Source: CAWDZK01 sp963726615
GTDB lineage: Bacteria; Actinomycetota; Actinomycetes; JACCUZ01
Reading direction: 5' to 3'
DNA: 64,000 nt
NCBI GenBank assembly: GCA_963726615.1
Contig: CAVSCX010000005.1
Location: 58,613-122,612 of the forward strand
The translations under genes were made by a program, and so were the position numbers. This document shows, one piece after another, positions 1-9,834 of the stretch. How positions within the stretch are numbered: the stretch's first letter is position 1; every line of letters begins with the position of its first letter. The notes below the pieces were generated by a model. It was not told where the DNA came from. It ran no database searches and saw only the letters and a program-made list of their open reading frames with translations.

Positions 1-1627
1 CGACCGTCCCGAGCAGCCGGCCGGTGCCCTCCTCGACCAGCCCCACCGGGCCGGCGCCCACCCCGCGGATGTCGGCCAGGTCGCTGGCGCGGTCGTTGCG
101 CGTCCAGTAGAGGCCGGTGTCCCGGCGGCGCAGCAGCCCTCGGGCGACCAGCTGCTCCGCGACCTCGTCGGCGTCGGGCGAGAAGAGCCCGAGCTCGCCG
201 TCGGCCAGTGGCGGCAGCTCGGCTGCGGCGGCGCACAGGTGCGGGGCCAGCACATAGGGGTTGCCCGGGTCCAGGACGGTGGTCTCCACCGGCTGCCCGA
301 ACATGGCCTCCGGGTGGTGCGTGAGGTAGGTGTCCAGGGGGTCGTCCCGCGCGACGAGCACGGCCAGCGCGTCCTGCCCGGCCCGGCCGGCCCGCCCGGC
401 CTGCTGCCACAGCGACGCCCGGGTGCCCGGCCAGCCGGCGAGCAGCACGGCGTCCAACCCGGCGATGTCCACGCCGAGCTCGAGGGCGTTGGTCGAGGCG
501 ACGCCGAGCAGGCGCCCCGACTGCAGGTCGGCCTCGAGGGCCCGCCGCTCCTCGGGGAGGTAGCCCGCGCGGTACGCCGCCACCCGGTCCGGGAGCTCGG
601 GGTCGATCTCGGCCAGCAGCCGGCGGGCGGTGGAGGAGACAGTCTCGGCCGCCCGCCGGGACCGCACGAACGCCACCGAACGGACGCCGTCGCAGACCAG
701 GTCGGCGAGAAGGTCGGCCGCCTCGGCAGTCGCCGAGCGGCGAACCGGGGCGCGGTGCTCGCCGGCCAGCTCGGTCAGCGGGGGCTCCCACAGCGCGAAG
801 AGGAGCTCACCGCGAGGCGACCCGTCGTCGGTGACCGGCACGACGTCGCGGCCGACCAGCCGGGCCGCCGACACCTCCGGGTCGGTGACCGTCGCCGAGG
901 CCAGCACGAAGACCGGGTCCGACCCGTAGTGCGCGCAGATCCGCCGCAGCCGCCGCAGCACCGCGGCTACGTGCGAGCCGAAGACCCCTCGGTACCGGTG
1001 GCACTCGTCGACCACGACGTACTGGAGGTCGCGCAGGAACCGGGCCCAGCGCGGGTGCCCGGGCAGCAGGGAACGGTGCAGCATGTCGGGGTTGGTGAGG
1101 ACGTAGGACGCGTGCCGGCGGACCCAGTCGCGCGACTCGCCCGGGGTGTCGCCGTCGTACGTCGCGGCCCGGACCGCCTCCAGGCCGAGCCCGGTCAGCG
1201 ACCGGAGCTGGTCGGCGGCCAGCGCCTTGGTGGGGGAGAGGTAGAGGGTGGTCGGCGGGGTGGCGAGCCCACCTCGGTCCGCCGCGTCCAGCACGCCGGT
1301 CAGAGCCGGCATCAGGTAGCACAGCGACTTGCCCGAGGCCGTCCCGGTCGAGACGACGGTGGACCGGCCGGCGCGCACGTGCTCGGCCGCCCGGACCTGG
1401 TGGGTCCAGGGCTGCTCGACGCCGGCCTTGACCAGTGCGTCGACCAGGTCGGCGTGCACCCAGCCCGGCCACACCACCGGCCGGCCGGGCCGGCCGGGCA
1501 CCCGCTCGACGTGGGTCAGCCGGTCGCGCCGGCCAGCCGGGGCCAGCAGCCGCGCGAGCCGCTGCTCGGCCACCGATGCGGCCGGCGCCGCGTCCGGAGG
1601 TCCTGCGGTGGGGTCGGTGGGCGGCAC
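1..1627 (-). CDS. DEAD/DEAH-box superfamily 2 helicase, C-terminal part missing
   Basis: ATP-dependent nucleic-acid helicase of the Lhr/YprA-like group that often carries a DUF1998 tail; likely DNA or RNA remodelling in the cytoplasm. Reading the minus strand from GTG at 1627, the protein shows a Walker A motif STGTASGKS near residue 95, an SPTKALAADQ motif, the Walker B variant VVVDECH near residue 206 followed by RYRG, an SATV motif III and a helicase-C half with ELGVDIAGLD and QQAGRAGR. The reading frame is still open at base 1, so the C-terminal region, where a cysteine-rich DUF1998 domain would lie, is outside the window. No strong ribosome binding site precedes the GTG, so the start is uncertain. 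It is divergent from bldG. Confidence 0.85.
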   Translation of the reverse strand, partial: MPPTDPTAGPPDAAPAASVAEQRLARLLAPAGRRDRLTHVERVPGRPGRPVVWPGWVHADLVDALVKAGVEQPWTHQVRAAEHVRAGRSTVVSTGTASGKSLCYLMPALTGVLDAADRGGLATPPTTLYLSPTKALAADQLRSLTGLGLEAVRAATYDGDTPGESRDWVRRHASYVLTNPDMLHRSLLPGHPRWARFLRDLQYVVVDECHRYRGVFGSHVAAVLRRLRRICAHYGSDPVFVLASATVTDPEVSAARLVGRDVVPVTDDGSPRGELLFALWEPPLTELAGEHRAPVRRSATAEAADLLADLVCDGVRSVAFVRSRRAAETVSSTARRLLAEIDPELPDRVAAYRAGYLPEERRALEADLQSGRLLGVASTNALELGVDIAGLDAVLLAGWPGTRASLWQQAGRAGRAGQDALAVLVARDDPLDTYLTHHPEAMFGQPVETTVLDPGNPYVLAPHLCAAAAELPPLADGELGLFSPDADEVAEQLVARGLLRRRDTGLYWTRNDRASDLADIRGVGAGPVGLVEEGTGRLLGTV

Positions 1628-1842
1628 CCGGCGAGTCTGGCACCGGCCCCGGACACGACGGCCGCGCCGACCGGGGGCCGACCGGGGGCGGTGCCGCGGC
1701 ACCGCCCGCCCCGGCGTCCGGCGGTCGGGCACCGCCGGGTGTCCGGGAAGCGCCGGAGGCCGGGATGGTTGAATGCGACCGGTCACGGGGCAGGACCCGT
1801 GCACAGCGTCCGGCTCAGACCGCATCCCTGCAGGAGGACTTC

Positions 1843-2184
1843 GTGGACCTCTCCCTCTCGACCCGTTCCGAGGGTGACCGCACGATCGTCGAGGTTGGCG
1901 GCGAGATCGACGTCTACACCGCGCCGCGGCTTCGCGAGCAGCTCGTCGACCTGGTGGCCGACGGCAAGTACCACCTCGTGGTCGACATGGAGCGGGTCGA
2001 CTTCCTCGACTCGACCGGCCTCGGGGTCCTGGTGGGCGGACTCAAGCGGGTCCGGGCGCACGACGGCTCCCTGCGGCTGGTCTGCACCCAGGAACGGATC
2101 CTGAAGATCTTCCGCATCACCGGGCTCACCAAGGTCTTCCCCATCCACTCCTCGGTCGACGAGGCGGTCAGCGCGACCGAGTGA
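1843..2184 (+). CDS. bldG: Anti-sigma factor antagonist BldG (STAS domain)
   Basis: Single-domain STAS anti-anti-sigma factor of 113 residues, nearly identical in length and sequence to Streptomyces BldG, which controls aerial development and stress sigma factors by binding anti-sigma kinases when unphosphorylated. The phosphorylatable serine of the DSTGLGVL motif falls at Ser57, the same position as in BldG. The GTG start at 1843 was chosen because AGGAGG at 1832-1837 sits 5 bases upstream; a longer in-frame extension has no such signal. The next gene 65 bp downstream is the usual anti-sigma-like neighbour. The STAS fold, GEIDVYTAP strand and FRITGLTKVFP region are all intact. Confidence 0.95.
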   Translation: MDLSLSTRSEGDRTIVEVGGEIDVYTAPRLREQLVDLVADGKYHLVVDMERVDFLDSTGLGVLVGGLKRVRAHDGSLRLVCTQERILKIFRITGLTKVFPIHSSVDEAVSATE

Positions 2185-2249
2185 CGCGCCCCCTGCCCCG
2201 CAAGGTGGGACCCCCAGGACGACGAGCACCGCACCGAGGAAGGTCCAGC

Positions 2250-2675
2250 GTGGCCACGGTTGAGCTGAGGTTCAGCGCCCTGCCGGCGCACGTCCGCACG
2301 GCCCGCCTGGTGGCCGCCGCTGTCGCGCGGCGCTCCGGCGTCGACGAGACCCAGCTCGACGAGGTCCGGCTCGCCGTGGGGGAGGCCTGCTCGCGGGCGG
2401 TGCACCTGCACCGACGGCACTGCCCCGACCGGCCTGTCCTCGTGACCCTTGTCGACGACACCGACGCCTTCCGGGTGGCCGTGACCGACGAGGCGCCGGC
2501 CGAGCCCGGCTCCGCGGGATTCGGTGCCCTCACCGAGGTCGCCGACCTTGTCGACGCCGAGGCGGTGCCTCCCGGCGTCGGGCTGGCTGTCATCAGCGGG
2601 CTGGTCGACGACGTGTCGGTCGAGCCGGGACGCGACTCCGGTGTCGTCGTCCGGATGACCTGGCCGACGGGCTGA
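2250..2675 (+). CDS. Anti-sigma regulatory factor, RsbW/HATPase-like
   Basis: A 141-residue protein of the RsbW-type ATP-binding anti-sigma family that lies directly downstream of bldG in actinobacteria. The start GTG at 2250 follows CGAGGAAGG at about 2235-2243. The N-terminal segment ATVELRFSALPAHVRTARLV and the N-box-like helix DEVRLAVGEACSRAV are visible; the canonical N-box asparagine after GEAC is replaced by a serine/arginine context, as in the Streptomyces homologue. The C-terminal part GVGLAVISGLVDDVSVEP matches the G-box region. The likely role is as a partner switched by BldG, but kinase activity cannot be judged from sequence. Confidence 0.8.
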   Translation: MATVELRFSALPAHVRTARLVAAAVARRSGVDETQLDEVRLAVGEACSRAVHLHRRHCPDRPVLVTLVDDTDAFRVAVTDEAPAEPGSAGFGALTEVADLVDAEAVPPGVGLAVISGLVDDVSVEPGRDSGVVVRMTWPTG

Positions 2676-2974
2676 GCCGGCCCGTCCGGCCCACCCGCCA
2701 CCCAGCCGTGACCCCCCGGAGGTCCGCCGCACGATCCGCCCTCGATCGCGGGTGGACCAGGGCATGGCATCCGCGCCCCGGTTCGCGCCCACAGGTCACC
2801 GCTGCGTAGACTCCCGCCGCGCTTGGGTCCGTCCCCTCCCGCAGGCCGCACGCCACCTGCCTCGGGCTGCTGGGGCCGACCCCGAGGGACACCAACCCTG
2901 GTGCGCGACTCGAACTTCCGGGTGCCCGCCGCGTCCTGCGGCGGTGCCCGGTCATGGCTCGTCAAGGAGGACGA
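2676..2974 (+). other. Intergenic leader of hppA
   Basis: About 300 bases without a convincing gene. A TAGACT hexamer at 2807-2812 resembles an actinobacterial -10 element, with TTCGCG at 2782-2787 as a weak -35. An imperfect GC-rich hairpin lies at roughly 2920-2948, just before the hppA ribosome binding site AAGGAGG at 2964-2970. No riboswitch was recognised. Confidence 0.3.
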
Positions 2975-5314
2975 ATGTCGGGGCTCACCCGCGCCGCAAG
3001 CGGCGACACGCTCGATCTGAGCGGCGCCAACATCAGCTACGTCGTGGTGGTCGCCGCCATCGCCCTCGTCGCACTCGGCTTCGCCACCGCGTTGCGCAGC
3101 AGCGTGCTCGCCACCGGCCAGGGCACCGAGAAGATGCAGAGCATCGCGGCTGCGGTGCAGGAAGGCGCCTCGGCGTTCCTGACCCGACAGTTCAAGACGC
3201 TGGCTGCCTTCGCCGTGCTCGCCCTCGTCCTGCTGAGCCTGCTGCCGGCCGACACCGCCGGCATTCGGGTCGGCCGGTCGCTGTTCTTCGTGATCGGCGC
3301 CGGCTTCTCCGCGTTCATCGCCTACGCCGGCATGGGCCTGGCGACCCGGGCGAACCTGCGGGTGGCGGCTGCCGCCCGCGAGGCGAACGGGGCCGCCCAG
3401 GCCATGCAGATCGCGTTCCGCACCGGCGGCGTGGTCGGGTTCCTCACTGTCGGCCTCGGCCTGCTCGGTGCAGCCTCCGTCGTGCTGATCTACAAGGGCG
3501 ACGCGCCGACTGTGCTCGAAGGCTTCGGCTTCGGCGCCGCCCTGCTCGCCATGTTCATCCGGGTGGGCGGCGGCATCTTCACCAAGGCCGCCGACGTCGG
3601 CGCCGACCTCGTCGGCAAGGTCGAGCAGGGGATCCCCGAGGACGACCCCCGCAATGCCGCGACGATCGCCGACAACGTCGGTGACAACGTCGGCGACTGC
3701 GCGGGCATGGCCGCCGACCTGTTCGAGTCGTACGCCGTGATGCTGGTGGCCGCGCTGATCCTCGGCAAGGCCGCTTTCGGCGAGGAGGGCCTCGTCTTCC
3801 CGCTGATCGTCCCGGCCATCGGTGCCGTCACTGCGATCATCGGGGTGTTCCTCACCAAGCTGCGCCCCACCGACAAGAGCGGCATGCAGGCGATCAACCG
3901 GGCCTTCTTCACCTCCGCCGCCATCTCGGCGGTGCTGTGCGCGATCGCCGCGTTCGTCTACCTGCCCGGCAGCCTGTCCGGGCTCGCCGCCGTGCCGGAC
4001 GGCATCGTCGCCGACGCGGGCGACCGGGACCCGCGGCTGCTCGCCATCGGTGCGGTCGTGATCGGCATCGCGCTCGCCTCGATCATCCAGCTCCTGACCG
4101 GCTACTTCACCGAGGGCAACAAGCGCCCGGTGCAGGACATCGTCCGCACCTCGCTCACCGGTCCGGCCACGGTCATCCTGTCCGGCTTCACCGTCGGACT
4201 CGAGTCCGCCGTCTACACCGCGCTGCTCATCGGGTCGGCCGTCTTCGGCGCCTACCTGCTGGGCGGCGGTTCGGTCATCCTCGGCCTGTTCTGCGTCGCG
4301 CTCGCGGGCACCGGCCTGCTCACCACCGTCGGCGTCATCGTCGCGATGGACACCTTCGGACCCATCTCGGACAACGCCCAGGGCATCGCCGAGATGTCCG
4401 GGGACATCGACGAGGCCGGGTCCCGGGTGCTCACCGACCTCGACGCGGTCGGCAACACCACCAAGGCCATCACCAAGGGCATCGCCATCTCGACCGCGGT
4501 GCTGGCGGCCACGGCGCTGTTCGGGTCGTTCACCGACTCGGTCAAGACTGCTGTCGCCGACACCGGCGCCCAGCTCGACGACAACGTCCGCAACCTCCAG
4601 TACACCGGCGTGCTCAACGTGTCCGACCCCAAGAACCTGGTCGGCCTGATCATCGGCGCCTCCGTGGTCTTCATGTTCTCGTCGCTGGCGATCAACGCCG
4701 TCACCCGTGCGGCCGGTGCGATCGTCTTCGAGGTGCGCCGCCAGTTCCGCGAGATCCCGGGGATCATGGAGGGCACCGGCAAGCCGGAGTACGGCAAGGT
4801 CGTCGACATCTGCACCCGTGACTCGCTGCGGGAGCTCGCGACGCCCGGACTGCTGGCTGTCCTCGCCCCCATCGCCGTCGGCTTCGGCCTCGGGGTCGGT
4901 GCGCTCGGCTCGTACCTGGCGGGCGCCATCGCCACCGGCACCCTGATGGCGATCCTGCTCGCCAACTCCGGTGGCGCCTGGGACAACGCGAAGAAGCTGG
5001 TCGAGGACGGCGCCAACGGCGGCAAGGGGTCGCCGGCGCACGAGGCGACAGTGATCGGCGACACCGTCGGTGACCCGTTCAAGGACACCGCCGGTCCGGC
5101 CATCAACCCGCTGCTCAAGGTGATGAACCTCGTGTCGCTCCTGATCGCACCGGCGGTGGTCTCGCTCTCGGTCGGCGCCGACGCCAGCACCGGGCTGCGT
5201 GTCCTGGTCGCGCTGGCAGCTGTCGCGATCATCGTGGTCGCCGTCGTCGTCTCCAAGCGCCGCAGCATCGCTGTCGCGGAGGAGAAGGACGAGGCCGGTC
5301 TCGCTCAGGTCTGA
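2975..5314 (+). CDS. hppA: K+-independent H+-translocating membrane pyrophosphatase
   Basis: Integral-membrane enzyme that couples hydrolysis of inorganic pyrophosphate to proton export. ATG at 2975 has AAGGAGG 4 bases upstream; an in-frame ATG 21 bases earlier is unlikely because it overlaps that site. The protein has 779 residues with about 16 hydrophobic segments. The pyrophosphate-binding signature GADLVGKVEQGIPEDDPRN and the following DNVGDNVGDCAGMAADLFE are intact, as is the C-terminal IGDTVGDPFKDTAGPAIN. Lys497 in GNTTKAITKG is the residue that marks the K+-independent subclass (alanine in the K+-dependent one). The cytosolic PPase gene lies at 28.7 kb, so both pyrophosphate-removal routes are encoded in this window. 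Confidence 0.96.
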   Translation: MSGLTRAASGDTLDLSGANISYVVVVAAIALVALGFATALRSSVLATGQGTEKMQSIAAAVQEGASAFLTRQFKTLAAFAVLALVLLSLLPADTAGIRVGRSLFFVIGAGFSAFIAYAGMGLATRANLRVAAAAREANGAAQAMQIAFRTGGVVGFLTVGLGLLGAASVVLIYKGDAPTVLEGFGFGAALLAMFIRVGGGIFTKAADVGADLVGKVEQGIPEDDPRNAATIADNVGDNVGDCAGMAADLFESYAVMLVAALILGKAAFGEEGLVFPLIVPAIGAVTAIIGVFLTKLRPTDKSGMQAINRAFFTSAAISAVLCAIAAFVYLPGSLSGLAAVPDGIVADAGDRDPRLLAIGAVVIGIALASIIQLLTGYFTEGNKRPVQDIVRTSLTGPATVILSGFTVGLESAVYTALLIGSAVFGAYLLGGGSVILGLFCVALAGTGLLTTVGVIVAMDTFGPISDNAQGIAEMSGDIDEAGSRVLTDLDAVGNTTKAITKGIAISTAVLAATALFGSFTDSVKTAVADTGAQLDDNVRNLQYTGVLNVSDPKNLVGLIIGASVVFMFSSLAINAVTRAAGAIVFEVRRQFREIPGIMEGTGKPEYGKVVDICTRDSLRELATPGLLAVLAPIAVGFGLGVGALGSYLAGAIATGTLMAILLANSGGAWDNAKKLVEDGANGGKGSPAHEATVIGDTVGDPFKDTAGPAINPLLKVMNLVSLLIAPAVVSLSVGADASTGLRVLVALAAVAIIVVAVVVSKRRSIAVAEEKDEAGLAQV

Positions 5315-5338
5315 CCCGCGACGCCCGGGGGCGCGGCC

Positions 5339-6904
5339 GTGACCGGCGCCCCCGGGCGCAGCGACGCGGTCGACCGGCTGCGCGACGCGTTCCTCGCGGC
5401 CGACTACACCGTCGAGGGGGTGGCCGGGCTGCTCGGAGCACCCGCACAAGCGGCTCTCGGCCGGCACGAGACCGTGCCGTCCCTGCGGGCGACCGCCGAC
5501 GGCGGCCCACTGGCCACGCTGGTCCGGCTGTTCCTGCTCCAGCAGACGGTGCCGCAGGGGGCGGCCGCCGCCGCTCTGCCGCTCGAGGCCGCCGGGGGCC
5601 TGGGCGTCGTCGGCGTCGTCGGCGCCGACGGCGACGAGGTGCGGGCGAGGCTCGACGTCCGCCCGTACGGCGAGGACCCAGGGTCCGGGGTGGACGCCGG
5701 CCCGCCGGACCTCGCCGGCGACGGTCAGGGCGCGGCCGGTGACGGACCCGGCCCGTGGTGGGTCGTCTCAGACCTGGGCACCGGGCTCGACGGGGTGCAG
5801 CGGCCGCTGCGGCCCGAGCACGTCCTCGGGGTCGGCGGCGCCTCGACCACGCTGGCCCAGCTCACCCCGCGTGACCCGGTCGGACGGGCGCTGGACGTCG
5901 GCACCGGCTGCGGCGTGCAGGCGCTGCACGCCGCCCGCCACGCGAGGCAGGTGGTGGGCACCGACGTCTCGCCGCGCGCGCTGCGACTCGCCGGCCTCAC
6001 GGCGGCGCTCTCCGGCGTGCGCCTCGACCTGCGGGCCGGTGACCTGCTCGAGCCTGTCGCCGGCGAGTCCTTCGACCTCGTCGTGAGCAACCCGCCGTTC
6101 GTCATCGGCGCCCCCGACCCGCGCAGCTACCGGGACAGCGGGCTGCCCCTGGACACGGTGGGCGCCCGCCTCGCCGGCGACGCGCCGGGGCTGCTCACCG
6201 AGGGCGGAACCCTGGTGCTGCTCGCCAACTGGGTGCACCGGGCCGGCGCCGACTGGGCGGAGCGGGTCTCCGGGTGGCTGCCGGCGTACGGCGTCGACGC
6301 GCTCGTGGTGCAGCGCGAGCTCCTCGACCCGGCCGCCTACGTCGCCACGTGGCTCGCAGACGCGGGTGAGCGCGGCGACCCGTCGTACGCCGGCCGCTAC
6401 GACGCCTGGCTGGATGCCCTCGCGGCGGAACAGGCCGACGCGGTGGGGTTCGGCTTCGTCGTGCTGCGGCGGACCGACGCCGTGCGGCGGGTCACCTCCC
6501 TCGACTGGCCGCACCCGGTCGAGCAGCCGCTGGGACCGCACCTGGCGGCCTGGCTGGACCGGCAGCGATGGTTGGCCGCGCACGACACGGACGCCGCGCT
6601 GGCGGCGGCCGTCGTGGAGCTGGCACCCGACGTCGCGCAGGAGCAGATCGGCGCTCCGGGCGCGGAGCACCCCGAGCACATCGTGCTGCGCCAGCGGGCC
6701 GGACTCCGGCGTGCGCTGGGCGTCGACACCGCGACCGCCGCGCTCGTCGGCGCCTGCGACGGGACGTTGGCGGTGGGTGCACTGGTGGCCGCCGTGCGCG
6801 AGGTGCTCGGCGCCGACGGGGACGGGGCCGGCGACCAGGACGGGCACCTCCTGGCCCAGGTCCGTGTCATGGTCGAGTCGGGGGTGCTGGCACCATCGCC
6901 TTGA
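5339..6904 (+). CDS. SAM-dependent methyltransferase, PrmC/RsmC-like
   Basis: A 521-residue class I methyltransferase beginning with GTG 24 bp after hppA. The SAM-binding motif ALDVGTGCGVQALHAARHA occupies about residues 184-202, and the N6-adenine/glutamine type motif NPPF is at 251-254, as in enzymes that methylate amide or exocyclic amino nitrogens (PrmC, RsmC, RlmG). The N-terminal ~170 residues resemble the pre-domain of the DUF7059/DUF7782-flanked actinobacterial family and include LVRLFLLQQTVP. The C-terminal ~120 residues are helical. The substrate is unknown; rRNA or a translation factor is a reasonable family-based guess. It precedes topA, a common actinobacterial order. Confidence 0.8.
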   Translation: MTGAPGRSDAVDRLRDAFLAADYTVEGVAGLLGAPAQAALGRHETVPSLRATADGGPLATLVRLFLLQQTVPQGAAAAALPLEAAGGLGVVGVVGADGDEVRARLDVRPYGEDPGSGVDAGPPDLAGDGQGAAGDGPGPWWVVSDLGTGLDGVQRPLRPEHVLGVGGASTTLAQLTPRDPVGRALDVGTGCGVQALHAARHARQVVGTDVSPRALRLAGLTAALSGVRLDLRAGDLLEPVAGESFDLVVSNPPFVIGAPDPRSYRDSGLPLDTVGARLAGDAPGLLTEGGTLVLLANWVHRAGADWAERVSGWLPAYGVDALVVQRELLDPAAYVATWLADAGERGDPSYAGRYDAWLDALAAEQADAVGFGFVVLRRTDAVRRVTSLDWPHPVEQPLGPHLAAWLDRQRWLAAHDTDAALAAAVVELAPDVAQEQIGAPGAEHPEHIVLRQRAGLRRALGVDTATAALVGACDGTLAVGALVAAVREVLGADGDGAGDQDGHLLAQVRVMVESGVLAPSP

Positions 6905-6998
6905 CAGCGCAGGGCACCATGAGCGCGCAACCGACTCGCACCTCTCGCGGGAAGAACCAGCGAGCACCGACCCCAGGACAGGCAGGGACAGCACGCCG

Positions 6999-9686
6999 AT
7001 GGCCGTGAACGAGCAGTCCGGCACCAGGAAGCTGGTGATCGTCGAGTCGCCCGCCAAGGCGAAGACGATCGCGGGCTACCTCGGCCCCGGGTTCGAGGTC
7101 GAGGCGAGCGTCGGCCACATCCGCGACCTGCCCACCCCGTCGGAGCTGCCGGCCAGCGAGAAGAAGGGCCGCTTCGGCAAGTTCGCCGTCGACATCGACG
7201 CGGACTTCGAGCCCTACTACGTCGTCGACGCCGACAAGAAGAAGAAGGTCGCCGAGCTCAAGCGGGCCCTGAAGCAGGCGGACGAGCTCTTCCTCGCGAC
7301 CGACGAGGACCGCGAGGGGGAGGCCATCGCCTGGCACCTGCTGCAGGTGCTCGAGCCGACCGTGCCGGTGCGCCGGATGGTCTTCCACGAGATCACCCGG
7401 GACGCCATCCGGGCGGCCGTCGAGCAGACCCGCGAGCTGGACCAGAGCCTGGTGGACGCGCAGGAGACCCGCCGGATCCTCGACCGCCTCTACGGCTACG
7501 AGGTCTCGCCGGTGCTGTGGCGCAAGATCCGCCAGGGGCTGTCGGCCGGTCGGGTCCAGTCGGTCGCCACCCGGCTGGTCGTCGAGCGGGAGCGCGAGCG
7601 GATCGCGTTCCGGGTGGCGTCGTACTGGGACGTGGAGGCGAGCTTCGACACCTCGGGCGGCGGCAGCACGTTCGACGCCCGCCTTGTCGCCGTCGACGGG
7701 AAGCGGGTCGCCACCGGCCGCGACTTCGGCAGCGACGGCAAGGCCGTGGGCCGGTTCGATGGCGTGCATCTCGACGAGGCCACCGCGGTGTCGCTGGCAG
7801 ACGGCCTGCGCGAGTCGTCGTTCGCCGTCCGGTCGGTCGACGACAAGCCCTACACCCGACGCCCGGCCGCGCCCTTCATGACCTCCACGCTGCAGCAGGA
7901 GGCCAGCCGCAAGCTGCGGATGTCGGCGCAGACGGCGATGCGGGTCGCGCAGCGGCTGTACGAGAACGGCTACATCACCTACATGCGTACCGACTCGACG
8001 ACGCTGTCGGAGTCGGCGCTGAACGCGGCCCGGTCGCAGGCCCGCGAGATCTACGGCGCCGAGTACGTGCCGGACGTGCCCCGGCGGTACGAGCGCAAGG
8101 TGAAGAACGCGCAGGAGGCGCACGAGGCGATCCGTCCGTCTGGGGACGCGTTCCGCACGCCGGGTCAGGTGGCCTCCGAGCTGAGCCGGGACGAGCTCGC
8201 GCTGTACGACCTGATCTGGAAGCGAACCGTCGCCTCGCAGATGGCCGACGCGCGCGGCCAGACCGCGACCGTCCGGATGGGTGCGACGAGCAGCGAGGCG
8301 TCGGGTGGGCGGGACGCCGAGTTCTCCGTCAGCGGCACCGTCATCACCTTCCGCGGCTTTCTCGCTGCCTACGAGGAGGGGCGCGACGAGGACGAGGGTG
8401 CGGCGCGCGACGACAGCGACGCGGAGCGGCGCCTGCCGGTCATGCGGCGGGGCGACGCTCTCTCGGTGCTGGACCTGCGTCCGGGCGGGCACGCCACCTC
8501 GCCGCCGGCGCGCTACACCGAGCCCACGCTGGTACGCGCGCTGGAGGAGCGCGGCATCGGGCGGCCGTCGACGTACGCCTCGATCCTCGGGACGATCATC
8601 GACCGCGGGTACGTCTTCAAGCGCGGCTCGGCGCTGGTGCCGGCCTGGCTGGCGTTCGCGACGATCGGGCTGCTGGAGAAGCACTTCGGGTCGCTGGTCG
8701 ACTACGACTTCACCGCCGAGATGGAGGAGGACCTCGACCGGATCGCCGGTGGTCACGAGAACCGGGTCGACTGGCTGCGCAAGTTCTACTTCGGCGCGGG
8801 CGACAGCGACCCCGGCCTGCACGAGCTGGTGTCCGGGTTCGGCGACATCGACGCGCGTGAGGTCAACTCCATCCCGATCGGCGACGGCATCGTCCTGCGC
8901 GTCGGCCGCTACGGCCCGTACGTGCAGCGCGGACCGGACGGCGAGGAGACCTCGAAGCGCGCCTCGGTCCCCGAGGACATGGCGCCGGACGAGCTGACTG
9001 TCGAGAAGGCCGAGGAGCTGCTGGCCGCGCCCAGCGGCGACCGCGAGCTCGGCACCCACCCGGAGACCGGGCTGCCGGTGGTGGCGAAGTCCGGCCGGTA
9101 CGGCCCCTACGTCACCGAGGTGCTGCCCGACGACGCGGCGAAGTCCGCGAAGCCGAGGACCGGGTCCCTGCTCAGCACGATGTCGCTGGACACGGTGACG
9201 CTCGAGGACGCGCTGCGGCTGCTGAGCCTGCCACGGGTCGTCGGCGCCGACCCGGTGGACGGGGCCGAGATCTCCGCGCAGAACGGCCGCTACGGGCCGT
9301 ACCTCCGGAAGGGCACCGACTCCCGCTCGTTGGACACCGAGGAGCAGATGTTCGACATCACCCTCGAGCAGGCACTGGCGATCTACGCCCAGCCCAAGCA
9401 GCGTGGGCGCCGGACCGCGGCTCCGCTCAAGGAGCTGGGGTCGGACCCGGGCACGGGGCTGCCCGTGGTGGTCAAGGAGGGCCGGTTCGGGGCGTACGTC
9501 ACCGACGGCGAGACGAACGCGACCCTGCGCAAGGCGGACTCGGTGGAGTCGGTGACGATCGAGCGGGCCGCCGAGCTGCTCGCCGAGAAGCGCGCCGCCG
9601 GCCCGGCGAAGAAGCGCACCGCGAAGAAGACAGCCGCCAGGAAGACGACCGCGAAGAAGACCGCGAAGAAGGCGGCGAAGAAGTAG
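6999..9686 (+). CDS. topA: DNA topoisomerase I (type IA)
   Basis: Relaxes negatively supercoiled DNA through a 5'-phosphotyrosine link. ATG at 6999 gives an 895-residue protein opening with KLVIVESPAKAKTIAGYLG, the Toprim start; the acidic TDEDREGEAIAWHL motif follows. The catalytic tyrosine is Tyr328 in GYITYMRTDST. The C-terminal half carries several Topo_C_Rpt repeats with the recurrent pattern GRYGPYV or GRFGAYV, and ends in a tail of lysine/alanine KKTA-type repeats, the typical actinobacterial replacement for zinc fingers, which helps processivity. Upstream in-frame codons run into the preceding methyltransferase in another frame and are not coding. Confidence 0.97.
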   Translation: MAVNEQSGTRKLVIVESPAKAKTIAGYLGPGFEVEASVGHIRDLPTPSELPASEKKGRFGKFAVDIDADFEPYYVVDADKKKKVAELKRALKQADELFLATDEDREGEAIAWHLLQVLEPTVPVRRMVFHEITRDAIRAAVEQTRELDQSLVDAQETRRILDRLYGYEVSPVLWRKIRQGLSAGRVQSVATRLVVERERERIAFRVASYWDVEASFDTSGGGSTFDARLVAVDGKRVATGRDFGSDGKAVGRFDGVHLDEATAVSLADGLRESSFAVRSVDDKPYTRRPAAPFMTSTLQQEASRKLRMSAQTAMRVAQRLYENGYITYMRTDSTTLSESALNAARSQAREIYGAEYVPDVPRRYERKVKNAQEAHEAIRPSGDAFRTPGQVASELSRDELALYDLIWKRTVASQMADARGQTATVRMGATSSEASGGRDAEFSVSGTVITFRGFLAAYEEGRDEDEGAARDDSDAERRLPVMRRGDALSVLDLRPGGHATSPPARYTEPTLVRALEERGIGRPSTYASILGTIIDRGYVFKRGSALVPAWLAFATIGLLEKHFGSLVDYDFTAEMEEDLDRIAGGHENRVDWLRKFYFGAGDSDPGLHELVSGFGDIDAREVNSIPIGDGIVLRVGRYGPYVQRGPDGEETSKRASVPEDMAPDELTVEKAEELLAAPSGDRELGTHPETGLPVVAKSGRYGPYVTEVLPDDAAKSAKPRTGSLLSTMSLDTVTLEDALRLLSLPRVVGADPVDGAEISAQNGRYGPYLRKGTDSRSLDTEEQMFDITLEQALAIYAQPKQRGRRTAAPLKELGSDPGTGLPVVVKEGRFGAYVTDGETNATLRKADSVESVTIERAAELLAEKRAAGPAKKRTAKKTAARKTTAKKTAKKAAKK

Positions 9687-9699
9687 CCGTCCCCTGTCG

Positions 9700-9763
9700 C
9701 GTCGAGTGGCGCGATCTGGCGGTCGACAATCGATTGCGCAGAGCCAGGACGCGCCACTCGACG
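9700..9763. terminator. Long palindrome after topA, possible terminator
   Basis: A perfect 13-bp inverted repeat, cgtcgagtggcgc at 9700-9712 and its complement at 9751-9763, extended inward by CTGGC/GCCAG (9716-9720 and 9743-9747) after a 3-base gap with two mismatches. It begins 13 bp after the topA stop and lies between topA and the dTMP kinase gene. There is no U-tract, so it would be an I-shaped, actinobacterial-type terminator or an extragenic palindrome. Confidence 0.5.
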
Positions 9764-9834
9764 ACGTCGACGTGCGGCGGACGTCGCCCGGGCGGCGGGA
9801 CGAGGCGCGGAGCCGCGCTGGTTACGCTGAGCCG

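Noticed and set aside
239..2104. 621-codon plus-strand frame at the window start
   Set aside because: Antisense of the helicase; it has no family motifs, and the helicase motifs on the minus strand are intact.
2168..5467. 1099-codon minus-strand open frame opposite hppA
   Set aside because: Asp/Gly/Arg-rich composition typical of antisense frames in high-GC DNA; hppA on the plus strand has full family signatures.
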